From Stemphylium vesicarium (lineage: Eukaryota > Ascomycota > Dothideomycetes > Pleosporales > Pleosporaceae), in NCBI GenBank assembly GCA_004380135.1, contig QXCR01000123.1, forward strand, positions 24,159 to 88,158: DNA of 64,000 bases, in the 5' to 3' direction. The notes beneath the pieces were generated by a model that made no database searches, was not told the DNA's origin, and saw only the letters and a list, made by a program, of their open reading frames with translations. Of this stretch, positions 1 to 11,926 are shown piece by piece (position 1 is the first letter of the stretch; each line of letters begins with the position of its first letter). A program made the position numbers and the translations under genes.

Positions 1-429
1 CGCAAACCCATGTTCAAACGCGCCGTCGTCGACCAAGGGTCCACTGCTAGTGCCGAGGCTACTTCGGATTCCCCACATTTCCGCTTGCCCGTGAGGCGGG
101 TAGACTCGGCCGATGATATGGCTTCTACGACCAAGGACCCACAGCAAGAAGAAGTCGTTCTTGCGGTTGAGCTGCTTAAGCTCAGGTGTCGTGTTGGTGC
201 GACGAATGAGCCGCATGCAATCTCTGATGTTGATTACTCGTGGAGTTACCACGGGCTCGATGATGACGACGATGATGAGCTGGAGCAGCTTTCTATTGGC
301 TTGGGTAAGGCGGTCGAAACTGCTGAGCTGAGGGCCATGGCTGGTATGATGGTGGACGATGGTACTGCTGAGGAAAGTTGGGGTAGGAGTGAGGATGAGT
401 CCGATGACGGTGGCATCGGAGGCTTTTAA
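1..429 (+). CDS. 3' end of an unknown gene (partial, acidic C-terminus)
   Basis: The frame is open from the first base of the window to a TAA at 427-429, so this is probably the last exon of a gene that begins outside. The first ATG inside the window is at 10, but the frame is open upstream of it, so it need not be the start. The visible 142 residues have no domain I recognise. They contain a run of six Asp in a short acidic stretch and a second acidic Ser/Asp/Glu-rich stretch just before the end, as is common in disordered tails of nuclear or cytosolic proteins. A non-coding interpretation cannot be excluded because only the tail is visible. Confidence 0.5.
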   Translation, partial: RKPMFKRAVVDQGSTASAEATSDSPHFRLPVRRVDSADDMASTTKDPQQEEVVLAVELLKLRCRVGATNEPHAISDVDYSWSYHGLDDDDDDELEQLSIGLGKAVETAELRAMAGMMVDDGTAEESWGRSEDESDDGGIGGF

Positions 430-3400
430 GGTGCATCACTAAAGATACCTTTGGACTGTTTCCCTCCCTTTTCTTTTCTTCTCTACTTTTTCTTTCGGTT
501 TTTGAGTTCTTGCGAGACGACAGCGCAGGTAGTACAAGGAACAAGCAAGGATGTCGTTGGACGGAACAAAAAGTGTTGGAAAAGCTTACAGCGAATCGCA
601 TAGCTATGGCATGGTATACGGCGTTTGGGATTTGAGTTTCTTTAACTCTCATAGACAATCTCATCAGTTGAACATCTTCATACAAATCCCATCTTGCGAA
701 ACCTCGTTCATGTGGAAAAAAAGCCAGGCGAACTATGTGGAGCTTCACACTTTCATCACACACATCTAGGTGTCACGTAGTTATACAAACCGCCATCTTT
801 CCCACAATTTACTCACGAACTTGGTGACGGAACTTGGACTACCATGCTTTCTAGCGCAGCCAGGCAAGATTCTTACCTTGCTCCACCTTCTCACGGTGAA
901 CGGCTTTCGTTGTAGTCCCACAAACGCCATCCGCACACTGCAGTCACCGTGCCGGCGACGACTAGTTTCCTATCTCTTTTCCGAAACTCAGGAGGCGAGT
1001 ATGTTATGTCAAAGTGACGCAGAGCGGCCACAAGGGCGTCCACTATCCGCAAGTATCCAAAAGCTTTTTGGACACCATCTTATCGCTAGAAAGACCTGTC
1101 TTCTTTGCTCAAAATGTCTCTCAGTATATCCGTCTCCTCTTATGCGCTTGACTGGTATGAAAACCGCAGTTCGGGTATAGATCAAAAGGCGAAGGTGAGT
1201 GAATTGGCATTGCGTTTCGAAGCATCCGGCGGTGGGCGGCTCCAAAGTCAGTTTAGGAAGGGGGCGAGGCAGGGCTTGAGTGCTGGGCACGACGAAAGGT
1301 GGGGATAGGCAGAATTACTGCCAGGAAAATAGGTCTCATAAAGAGCTGTGGAGACCTTGCGCTATCGCATGAGCTTTGTGCCTGTCAGGATAGTACCAGC
1401 TGAGGTTGTTGAGGCCGCATGCGCAGGGTTATTCTCACGTACGCGCTTCAACACTCTGGGGTATCCAGGGGCTTGAGTAGTCGGTCTGAACGGATCTCGG
1501 CGCGAAGCGGGGCTGTTTTCATCGTTATTATTATTTTCGAGCCAGACCTTGGATTCACGGTAGCTCACGTAAAATTGTTGTTCGTAGAGCCCTGGGGAGT
1601 GATTGCCATGACGCGTTATCGCGAGCTGAGCCCCAGATGCTGTTGTTCGATATGCCCTGCTCGACTTCGTTGAATATTCCATAATACCAGAGATAATTCG
1701 CGGCGGTTTGGGCAGCTTAGTATACGGCATGGCTGCATACCCAGTTGTTGTAGGATAGCAATTCTCGTGTAATCAAAAAGATTTCAGTGACTCTGGTTGA
1801 AATTTAGGAACCCGAGGTGGCTTGGACTGCTAGAGTAGGCGTGGTTGGGTGATGATTATATCGTTCAGTTGCTGTAGCAGAGCAGACTCACCGAGCCACC
1901 GCTATGAATTCATGAAAAATATATCTTAGCTTAGAAGCTAAGGTCATGAAGTAATTGTGTCGGGGCCAAGCCGTGAAGTCGCTTGATACACTCTGCACTG
2001 GAGGGTGCACCTAATTTCCCAAATGGTGAACATTTCAGGGGCATATGATGATACGTCTGAAATGCGTTCAGTGGCGACGCGCTCTATCTTTTCTTGCCGC
2101 GGTTGGAACGCTGGTACACGAAATTCTTCTGCCTGCCATGCATTGACTGAACAAGCACTGGTTTAGCGTTTGTTGAGGTAAAGCCATACCTGATCAAGAT
2201 ACTGCTGCTTTATCTGTCTGGCTGCCGATGACTGCCATTCCATGAGAAGGGAATCGCGTTGGTTTGACAAATCGTAGCAGTCTTAGTAGTTGCGGGGATG
2301 CAGTGGGTGTGAAGGGCTGCGAGATCGAACGGTTGCTTCCTGTGATCACATACTGGTCACATACCGAGGCTTCGAACATGCCACTTTGCTGCTTCGCCGA
2401 TTAAATTGGCGTGCCCTGTGCAGCTCGCGCTTCCACTGCGACGCATGAACCACGAGTCGTAGGACACATTTCGTCGGAGACATCACAGATGGTAGGCAAA
2501 AATGTAAATCGAAACCGTCATGCAAGCCAGCACTCGACTGAAAATAGACTGTGAAGCATAAGAAGCCAAGATCGTTCGACGTTGGTTCTGCTGGGCGCTG
2601 CCGCCCCTTGTCGCATTCTCCCGGGGGAAGCGAGCAAGGCCGTACCATGTACAGAGTGAAGCTCCAGTATTGTCGCAATGTAGAAAGGATCAGTTGAAGA
2701 TACTAATTCATCTGGCCATTGCCATTGTATGGGCAATTTTGGAAGGCGACCGGAAGCCCTCCAGTAAGCCGCCAGGCTACGGAACTCCGGTTCGGTTCAA
2801 AGTAAACGGTTGCTGGCGGAGCTCCGTACATGGCGCAAGCAATCTTCGCACCAAAGTCACTGATGTAAGCTATTCGCTGGAATGTTTGCTGTGTGAAGCG
2901 TAGGGGACGCTCGCGCGGAAGGCTGCAATTCTGCCGGCGGGATCAGCCTCCATGTCGAAAAGACACGCCACCTGGGCACCTCCTCTGGACTAGCGTGCTT
3001 GGCACTTCACTCCATGGTACCTACCCCTCGACAACCGCTAATCTCTCGAGACGTCACCTCGGCATTTTCCACCACCATCTTCAATCGCGTCGCCAATCGC
3101 TCAATCTGCTTCATCTGGATCATAGAAACCATCGACTTTCAGACAGAGATCGATTCCGTCCTACTCAGGCCTTCTGCAGCGAAGCGAAATTTTGAGCTCA
3201 GTATTCGTTACGAGAGCGGCTCCTTCAAGCGCGCATATGCAACCACGAGTATCACGTCACAGTATCCAACATTCTGATTGGCTGATTGAACGATGATGCG
3301 CAGAGGAATCTTGAGAATGTTGTTCTGCCGGGGTTGCCCCGAAGCGCCCTTCATTTGTGCAACCGAACTCCGTAAAAATGCGGGGGTTCGTCAGGCTCAC

Positions 3401-6343
3401 TACCTTTGACGCCGTTTCTGACTCGTACCTGCGCCATAGGGGCAAGATAGACTATCTCCTCCACCGCCTGGCGAATTGTCTTTGCTTCTCAACCAAACCT
3501 TCAATTCGGTGGATGACAGCGGTCGGTCACGTGCTCGCTCGCATTCAACGGCCGCGCAGGGGACGTAGACACGCTAAGCTATACCGAAGTCTCTTGGTAC
3601 TTCTTGCCTTAGATATCTCAGTGCCAAGAGCTCATGCTTTGGTACCGAAGTGATGATGGCCAACGAAGCCGTCTCGTACTTGTCACACGCCAGGTACATC
3701 TAGTCACGTCACTTCGCTACCAAACTAAATCATGCTCTGTATCACCACATGGTATATGCCTTTCAAGTCGTCTGGTTCACGATTGGCCAGTCCGACAGCA
3801 CTAGTTGTCCACGGCCGACGGTATCGACACCACTGACATTTCCAAATAGATTGAGCATCATCCAGGGAGGATCTCAGCATGCGTACAGCATCATGAGTTC
3901 GCGTGAAAGAAGGCTATGAGATTGGCGCCATCAGAAAAACATGGTCTTCAGCATAAACGTGCCGCCGGGGTTTGGAGCCCAGTAATTCCCGTTAGTGCCT
4001 ACGGGTCTACCACGGACGGTACCGTCTCCACTTTGCAAGCAAGTTAGAAGCTCTCCGTTTGAGTAACTTACGCCCCGCCATAAGCACATCCAAACTATTT
4101 GAGTTTAGACACATAACGTGGTTGCTCCTGCGTGTTGCACTTCGATCAAGATTGCCAATAGTAGAGACGTCGCGCCTCGCGTGGTGCGATTCGGAAGCCG
4201 CGTTTGAAATCCGCGAACACAACTCTCTGCGCATGGCGATTCATGTATGAGCTTCCGAAGATCAGCCCACCCATGATCGCTCAGCGAACTGTCCCAGCCC
4301 GAAAGCCAAAAACCTATGCCGCAGCCTCTGCAAGTACCAATCGGGGGCCTGCCTCGCTTCTCTGCTGTGTGGCATGGGCCTCTTTCGCGGCTGTCCAGAA
4401 ACCTCGCTTGACATTGCGATCTCGGGAATAGCGCCTCAATGCGAAAAGTAGGAGATGCCCGCTTGTCACTTGCCAGTACCATGAGTCTACCGCCTTTACG
4501 TCATCAGTGTATTGGTGCGTTAGCAACATTCTCGCGGCGGCTAATAGCCTTGCTTGTTCAGTGCAAGAACCGTGGCCGACGAAGCAGTGCGAGCAAGCAA
4601 TCTTAGACTAACGGCAATCTCCCAGGAAGGTTTTGTCCTGCAATGAAGCGTAGAGATGCGATCATGCCTTCGAGTAATTTGGGCACTGTTGATCTCAGGT
4701 GCACTTTTGCGCGAGCTTACGACACGTCGATCGTTTGGAATGATCTCTGCTCCGATCAGGGATCCCCCAAAGTTGTGCCACCATGCAGCTCGTATCGCAT
4801 CTCCCACCTTGATCACTCATGTACGATCGCCTTTAGTGGACCTATCCATGGCGACAACATCAGGGGGAAGAGATAGGCACATTATTGTTCAACGCCATTC
4901 AGGTGTCCCAAACTACAATTTAGTCGAGACTACAATTAGAGGCAAGTTTAGTCTCAAAAGCCTGTCTCTCGACATATACCTCTCGCCACCTGGTTGAGCT
5001 CTCATTGGTCGGTTTGGAGCACTTGAGGTTCCGCGGTAATCTTTCTGGCTAGACGGCCCCCAAATTTCCGGACAATTTGAAGAACCTGGGACTTCCGTGA
5101 AAACGACCTTCATTGAAGAAGATTAGTGTACTTCACGTCTGCGTGCACAACTATAGTACCTGGGTGGCCTTACTGCATTCAACACTTTTGGTATCATCGA
5201 GCATCTCGCTCAGCGTGAGTTATCAGCAGATTCCATTGTGTCTGGAGTCGTAAATAGTACCTTTGGCTTTAGTGTAGACCTCTGAAACGAGTTGACCGCA
5301 ATATCAAAGGGCTTGGGTCGAGCACGGCCTGCAGTACAGGCCCTCCACTACGGCGCTTAAGCGACAGTAGGTCCCTGCGCCGACAACCAGTAAATGGCTG
5401 CCAGAACCCAACACGTCTATCTTGGTCGCATGCTTGCATCATTTGCATTCTTTCGATGCTAACAACGGTTAGCTGTTTACAAGACTTACTGACTATGTCC
5501 CGCGCTTAAGAGCTTTTGCCACACTTCAAGGCACAGTCTTGCTAAGCTTAATGTCGGCCCCACGCAAAAAAAGAAAAACGGTTGAGTAAATGCCACAAGG
5601 TGGACGTGTTACACTTTTTCACACATTGAGACCCTGATCAGATGGATCGCCGCAAGCCACAGTAGAAATGGCCCCCTGCTACCTGCTGAACGAGTCAAAT
5701 TGACCCCAGACATTCCCCGTTAACGTCAATGTAATCAGTTGATAAGACTGAAGTATTGATGTGAAGGACAGGATACCGAGACGACGAAAACGCACGAAGC
5801 TCTGATGTGTAGCTTATGACAAGGGTACCTACCACGTCACCAGAAGGCCCACGTGTAACAAAGCCCAATCCGCCCAGGGACTGCGTCTTTCAATTGCGCC
5901 GCACATAGACATATCACCCATGTCAGTCTGGGCCGCTCGTTGTTTGCTAGTAGTTAGGGCTGTGCCTTCAGGCGAGGCGGCATGCTAGAATGGTGCGGGC
6001 CAAGGCCCCTTACCATCCTCCTGGGACAGTGGTCGTATTGACCGATCACTAGCATTCTTTCGAATGCGGGATCATGGCTTCCTCCACGGAGCTCGAGGCG
6101 TAGTCGTGATCTCGCTATTGCATCTGATCTATATTATATAGCCATGTGCCTGGTGGTGTAACGATCGGACTCAGACCTCAGACTTTCAAGGGACATCACC
6201 AAAACTTGAGATTGCTCTCACTGAAGCATAACCCATCTCAGACTCATTCGATATCCACCTACACAGTCACACATGTACGTTTGCACAGTATTTACTATCT
6301 TAGGTGTTGATGTTGACCGGAAACTAGTTTCAATCCAGAAAAC
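430..6343. other. Gene-poor region, 5.9 kb
   Basis: No gene can be supported with confidence. Many short open frames overlap on both strands, but none shows a family signature or a continuous spliced model. The base composition is not strongly AT-rich, so it does not look like a classic RIP-degraded repeat. The one stretch that looks protein-like is on the minus strand around 3931-4816 and is listed separately. The last few hundred bases before 6344 presumably hold the promoter and leader of the zinc-finger gene. Confidence 0.5.
3931..4816 (-). pseudogene. Possible decayed gene (only the 3' exon looks real)
   Basis: Reading the minus strand, the last ~100 bases before a TGA at 3931-3933 give a glycine-rich, credible protein end (GTNGNYWAPNPGGTFMLK followed by TMFF). 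Just upstream lies an intron-like element with a GTAAGTTA donor near 4070, a CTAAC branch point and an AAG acceptor near 4033. Removing it joins the frame to a sequence reading FGCAYGGAG, but a TAG follows immediately upstream. Further upstream are more frames with protein-like stretches (for example AAWWHNFGGSLIGAEI near 4780-4730), broken by stops and frame changes. This could be a gene decayed by mutation, or chance. I do not recognise the family. Confidence 0.2.
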
Positions 6344-7510
6344 ATGGAGCAACGGCGCGTCCAGACATTCACCCCCAGCCCTTATCAATACATGGGAGAC
6401 TACGCCAGTTCTCAAGATCTATCCAGGTACAACTCCCATAAACAAATGACCTCGGATGCTGGCCATGGTCCATTCGACGAACGAGTACCTTTCCACAACT
6501 TTGGTGGAGAAACCTCCATCAAACGATCACTAAGTGCTCCCATGGATGTTTTTGATCCCTGGGTGCTGGAACCGCTTCCATGTGCCAGCCCAATGTCAAC
6601 AAGTTCTTCAATCAGCCATCCTGAGAGCGTCTCCACCCCACCTTACACTGGCCTGCCTATGTACGACGCAGTCGAACCGGCCTTTCATCATATTGGAGAC
6701 GGTCCAGCCGGTCAAAGCCCGTGGTCAAATGGACCTGAGCCTCTTTGGCGACCCAGCTACCCCGAACCGACCGCCTGGGACTCACAGACATTTGTTCTAC
6801 CCTGCCATGGCGGCCCATCCTACGGGCAACGCTCAGTGCAATCGACTCCTACCTTTCTCACGCAGCCCAACGTGTCAGCTTCTACTCGGTACATGGCATA
6901 TCACACGTCGTTGCAGAATATGCACCACTCCACGGCTCAATCCGTGGGCCCCGCAACTGTCACAGCCGAGAGCCACAGCAACAAAGGAGATGATAGCGAC
7001 GACCAGATCGACTCTGAATCAGAATTTTCTGACTCTGATGATGACTGCTCATTCAACAAATGGTCAGGCTCGGCGTCCAAGGGGGCGAGAGGGAAATCGA
7101 ACGTTTTCAGGCTGGAGAACTTTCCTGGGATCATGGATCCCGTTCACACCACACTTAGCCAGCGCGCCTACGAATGCCCTCTGGTGACTGGGCATAAAGC
7201 AGAAGGAAGATGCAGAAAGCGATTCAACCGACCAGAGCACCTCCGGCGTCACATGAGGACAGTTCACACCGATGAGAGGGATTATGTCTGCCAAGTACCA
7301 GGTTGCAACAGGCCCTTCTCCAGGAGTGACAACCTCCGTGAGCACTATTGGACGCACTTAAGCCGTGGTGGAAGACAGGGTAAGAACAGGAAGATGTCTT
7401 TCCAAGAGATCAGGAAAATCCTCGGCCCCAAGCAGAAGCAACTGCTTCGACGGCTCAAGATGAAGCTCAACAACCAGAAGCAGAAGAATGGGATGAAGAC
7501 AAAGCTGTAG
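6344..7510 (+). CDS. C2H2 zinc-finger transcription factor, BrlA-like
   Basis: A single-exon frame of 388 residues starting at an ATG in good context (aaaacATGG). The N-terminal ~210 residues are Ser/Pro/Tyr-rich and probably disordered. An acidic Ser/Asp cluster follows at about 214-235. Two tandem C2H2 fingers lie near 278-305 and 316-340, joined by a TDERDY linker, and the second reads CQVPGCNRPFSRSDNLREH. A basic tail (RGGRQGKNRK, then Lys/Arg-rich to the end) follows. The layout, with a short hydrophobic segment before two C-terminal fingers and an RGGR-N element after them, resembles BrlA, the regulator of conidiation, so a role in asexual sporulation is plausible but inferred. The first finger is odd: 11 residues lie between its two cysteines instead of the usual 2-4. 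The gene stands alone in a gene-poor region. Confidence 0.85.
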   Translation: MEQRRVQTFTPSPYQYMGDYASSQDLSRYNSHKQMTSDAGHGPFDERVPFHNFGGETSIKRSLSAPMDVFDPWVLEPLPCASPMSTSSSISHPESVSTPPYTGLPMYDAVEPAFHHIGDGPAGQSPWSNGPEPLWRPSYPEPTAWDSQTFVLPCHGGPSYGQRSVQSTPTFLTQPNVSASTRYMAYHTSLQNMHHSTAQSVGPATVTAESHSNKGDDSDDQIDSESEFSDSDDDCSFNKWSGSASKGARGKSNVFRLENFPGIMDPVHTTLSQRAYECPLVTGHKAEGRCRKRFNRPEHLRRHMRTVHTDERDYVCQVPGCNRPFSRSDNLREHYWTHLSRGGRQGKNRKMSFQEIRKILGPKQKQLLRRLKMKLNNQKQKNGMKTKL

Positions 7511-10500
7511 AGCAGCGACATGGTTCGATCGACGAAGCTGCGCAATGTTGTGGATGAATACTCTTTCGGTTATGTTTCTGGGTCCCTGAGCTACATGGAG
7601 TTGGGGAGGCAAGTGTTAGCCGTGCTTTGGCATGATTCTGTACCGTTTCTCTTCTTCCCATGTTGTTCATAGACCTTCCTTCTTCTTTCTGCAGAGAACG
7701 CCCTTTCTCTGAATGACATCAAAAGTCCGAGAAACTCCACACTCCAGCTACATCTTTGATGACCCCGCACCCATTCACACACACACGCACGCTTGCAAGG
7801 TCGCCAAGATACCTTGCAATCGGAACATATAATCGGGTTTCGCTATATACGGCCCTAATGTCGTTAACGACACCTACCGGTTGGTGGACGAGCCGCACAG
7901 GAAGCATGCCCCTCGTCAAAATTGGTGCGGCCCCCATCGCCGAGTCCACACTACCAAGATCTCCAACAATGCAATGCCAGCCACTTCTGCATGGTAATCA
8001 TGAAAGGCAGTGAATGTCTCATCCGACTACACGCTAATGCAGCATGGTAATGCCGGCCACCTCCATCGAACATGCATGGAAGGCACTGACATCGGTCAGA
8101 AGATCAATTTCGGCCAATCAGCCATCATCGGAGAAAAAGATTGGGGGTACCCACACCGATGACTGGCAGCTACAGGGGAGAGCGAGCTGCAGGTGCTTCA
8201 CTGATGGCTGACGCCCGTTTCGCTGGATGTCTAGGGAATTGGTGCCGGGGTGGTTTGCTAGGTGGGTGGTAGATGCACACAGCGTGGTGGGCAAGGGACT
8301 ACCTTGCAATCCATGAGCTTCCTAGACTCGAACTGGAAATTGGTAGGGAGACTGGAATACAGTGCACACTGACCATGTTGAAGGTCAGCTTGACGACTTC
8401 CTGTGCCCGGTCCCAGATACCAACGTCAGTGTCATACGATTCAAGATTCGAGATGCGATCTAAATACAATCGTCTCAATCCAGATCGCAGAGCCTACACC
8501 GGTATTCTGCCCCGCCGGGGGGAGGGGAGAGAGAGAGGACCTCGCTTCCCCTGGCCACAGGATCCCTATGCTATGACCGATGCGATGCTCCTGCATCCAT
8601 TGAATCCCATCGTCAGGAATCCGTTGGAAATGAAAAGACTCTACAAGTGCATCATTGGATCGACAGACAACAGACGCGGTGAAGGCGAGGACACTGGCTA
8701 GCCCTCACGGATTTTGCGCCGCTTTCGTGAGCCTATAGGACGCTGTCACACTTTTCCCGCGCGCCGTAGCGCTTACACCAGCCAACCACCGAACAGCACA
8801 ACAAGCCACCGTCCGGCGCAGCAACCTTTTTTAAATTGAAGCAAAGGGGCTCACCCGCATTTACCGCCTAAATTGCGGGCGTAAACTGCACGCGGATTGC
8901 TGTCAACACGACACCGTCTTTCTAGGATTTAGGATGCGCCTGTAGAGATCATGACAAGGAAGTTGCTCCATCAACAACGGCTTTGCTGACGTCGCGGTAA
9001 CTAAACGGGCACCATCATTGGATCCCGTGATTGGGCATGCAGGAGGAATGGAATGCGAAAGCTCGCGTAGACTGTATGTTGTAGATAAGATATGAGAGAT
9101 TTGGAGAATGCGGTTCTAGCCCGCAGTCTGGTACGTATCGATGGACGACAGACTATCGTCTTCTCCAAGTTCCACAAATATTTCTTTGTCTAGACAAGAT
9201 GAACTGACCCAAACCGTAAGCAACATTTTGCGGCTTCTAGAGCCGAGGACGCAAAAAGCGCGCAACACAATGGCATCAAACTAGCCCCCATGTCAACCTA
9301 GAAAGAGGCCAAGCTCAGGCAGATCATCTTGATGCAAGCAAGTTTGCCCCCAAAACACGTCGTCTGAGCGGCTACATGCAGAGCCAACGGCTCATGCACC
9401 ACTCTCATCATGCCTACCCAAAGTGATCTGACCGCATTTATGCGGCTACTTGCTGGAATGAAATCCCACTTCCCCATATTCAATCCTTCCAAGACCGAAT
9501 ATACATGCACGTGGCGATTGGTTATAAGTCACCCGACGGCTCGCTATTCTTCGGCCCGGGTGTAAGAAGGGCGGGTTTTGAATAGAAGCAGGTACCGAAC
9601 GTAGCTTCAAGTGATCAGTGCAACATCCCTCTGATATCGCTTGCTCCTCAGAATGCAGGAATTCTGAAAGTAGCTTCACGACATCAAATGCGAGAAGATC
9701 AACGAAAGAAAAATGCACACCGTCCCTCTTCTGGCTGAGCCTCAAGCATGCGCTGGAAATGAGCATACATGCATACCCGTGGGCTCATGTGAATATGGCA
9801 TTGATCGAATCAAACCCGACCAAATCGAGGCAACCAACCCCACCCCAAACCCCAATCCAAGACATTTGCATCCGTGCTCCCCCAACTGAAAGAAGAGAGA
9901 ACTCACAACAACTCGAATAGAATCGAAATAATTCAAACCATGTCCTCCTTCCTCCCTAACTCGCTAGCAGCAGGTACTGGAGGGTGATCAGTACCGCGAA
10001 AGGTATGTTGTGACACCTCGTGTCGCTCCTTCATTGAACCGAAATCCCTTTTTTCTTAGACGCAGACACACTTCGCAGGATTCGACAGACGCACGCTAAT
10101 AATAGCTTCCGCGGTGACTGCCGCGTCTGCCGTGGGTTTCTTGCTGTCCACAGGATCTGGCTGCTGTTAGACGGTAGGCGGCACCCATGATCCTTCGTTC
10201 CTCCATTCCTGCTTAGCTTGTAGTTTGGAGCGCATGATCAGCAACATTTTTTTTCTGTCGCAGAAAGGCGGTCTCCAGACGCATCTCTGACGAGAACATG
10301 AAGCCCTTGCATAGACGTTTATCGAGCCTTCACCTACGTCCTAGGTACGCATGCAGGAAAAAGAAGCCCACCGTTCAGCGGCCCGAGCAGCGGCTGTTTT
10401 GACAGTCGGTAATGTCTACCAGTGATGTTTTGTCGTCACCCATCCAATCTTTTAGGCATCGCGCATATCACACTTGAGAAAGTGGACTGTGCGACTCTCT

Positions 10501-11298
10501 GGCATCCTTCTTTCTAGAACGGCGACCTCTCGTCAGCTTTCGATCTGGATCAACAATAGAACCAATACCTTTTTCTTTGCAATCCAGGCACGATGACGTT
10601 CATTGTTCCTTCTTTCACCGCATTTTCTCTTGCGACCTGGGTTCTCCACGCTCGTATACCCACTTGGGCGTGCATGCAGGGCCTCATACTCCGCCTCCAC
10701 ATCTCACTGTCCTCCTATCGCTCTTTCCAGCACACCGCCTCAGCACACCAACATCACTTCTTTTACGGTGAGTCCAAGTTTAGAGCAGTGCGGCATTTTA
10801 GGGGGCTACATTCTTCGTTCCAATATGTTTGATCCTATTGTGCGTGCTTGACAAGCGGCCAAGCAGAGATGCGCCTGGTGTTGCATTGCATTGGAATGAT
10901 GAAAGTCGCGCGATGGTGCCTTGGAGCCATGAGATAGTTATCGAAGGGCAGATGTGCCTGAGATGGAGGCACTCATCGGTGTGTTGCGTTCTTCACGTGC
11001 CGTTATCTTATATGTAAGTGGTACTAAAAGTGGTTAACCAGTCCAGAAGCGTCGCGCCCCTCATGATTTCCTGTCTTTGACGTAATTTCGAGGGCTATGT
11101 CTTGCCCGGGACGGTCAAGTCGCGCGTTGAGAATATTTAGGTTCTTTGAAGCCTCTCCGGTTGCAGTGTGGTAGCATGACAAAGTGATAGAGGGCAGTTA
11201 AGCCCTTTTCATCTCGAGTAAATGAGAAGAAGAAACGCCTGATCCTGAAGAATTCCGAACCTGTTCAGCAATCAACTGATGACAAACTCCACGTCCTG
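7511..11298. other. Gene-poor region, 3.8 kb
   Basis: The start will contain the 3' untranslated region of the zinc-finger gene. An open frame at 8273-8701 (142 codons) has no recognisable features and no splice-based support, so I do not call it. A possible tiny spliced gene at 9940-10301 is listed separately. No tRNA, rRNA or repeat was recognised. Confidence 0.5.
9940..10301 (+). CDS. Candidate very small three-exon gene (61 residues), doubtful
   Basis: An ATG at 9940 opens a short frame (MSSFLPNSLAA). If a GTACTG donor at 9974 is joined to a CTTAG acceptor ending at 10059, the frame continues as ADTLRRIRQTHANNSF and then a CRVCR motif. A second intron from 10174 to a CGCAG acceptor at 10263 would extend it to a TGA at 10299-10301. 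The C-x2-C followed by Arg is reminiscent of small mitochondrial proteins such as the DMAC1-like group, but there is no clear membrane segment in this frame. One appears only in another frame of exon 2. The splice model is mine and the call is weak. Confidence 0.18.
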
Positions 11299-11790
11299 CT
11301 AGCTTGCTCTGTCTTGAAGAAGCTCCCCTCCCATGATACCATCTACATAGGCGATATCCACTATCACATATGTCCCGTCATCTTGTGACCTCATAACCAA
11401 CGGGGCATTGCAGCCAAACAGTATACAAACAACAGCATCACACCGAACCTCCTTAGTTGCCGACCCTACATATCCGTTCGCTGTTGTGAAGAGACAGCTG
11501 TCGTGCTCTTCATAATCACTGAAAAATGGGACTAAATTGGGGATTAAGATTGCCGCTAATGTGAACTCTTCTTCTTTGCTTTTTGCTGCGTCTCCATCTT
11601 TTAGACTCAGAAGGCCCTCTGCATAAAGCTTCTTGTAATTTGGTAGAGTGTGCCATTGATCTTTTGCTGGTAGACAGCCTCCTATATACAGCTCAAAGCT
11701 ATTTTTACGAAACATTTCTGCAGTATATTCATTATCCTCAATGTATCTCTCCTCGCAAGTCGATTCGGAAGATGGTGTAGAGTTAGACAT
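11299..11790 (-). CDS. C-terminal fragment of a HET-type (heterokaryon incompatibility) protein
   Basis: An intact frame of 163 residues from the first true ATG (11788-11790) to a stop at 11299. The second half matches the usual tail of HET-domain proteins: GYVGSATKEVRCDAVVCILF, then a GC-x-AP-x-VMR segment and DIAYVDGIMGGE, equivalent to the family's common ending YVHGIMDGE. The HET domain itself, normally several hundred residues upstream, is absent. The gene is therefore either a truncated relic that happens to remain open, or a short stand-alone derivative. HET proteins act in non-self recognition between fungal strains; with the effector domain missing, that role cannot be assumed here. 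It is head-to-head with the next gene, with only 136 bases between the start codons. Confidence 0.6.
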   Translation of the reverse strand: MSNSTPSSESTCEERYIEDNEYTAEMFRKNSFELYIGGCLPAKDQWHTLPNYKKLYAEGLLSLKDGDAAKSKEEEFTLAAILIPNLVPFFSDYEEHDSCLFTTANGYVGSATKEVRCDAVVCILFGCNAPLVMRSQDDGTYVIVDIAYVDGIMGGELLQDRAS

Positions 11791-11926
11791 GGGTAGAAAG
11801 CAAAGAGAGCAGTCGGTAAATAAGAAGTGCAATGATAAGCTGTCTCAGAACATCATAGGTGTGCGCCCCCGTTTTATGCCAAATGCCTGCAGTAAGATTT
11901 TAACGTCAAAAACAGCAGCCAAGATC

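Noticed and set aside
8273..8701. A 142-codon frame as a gene
   Set aside because: It has no domain, no splice context and no convincing composition, and sits in a region full of similar chance frames.
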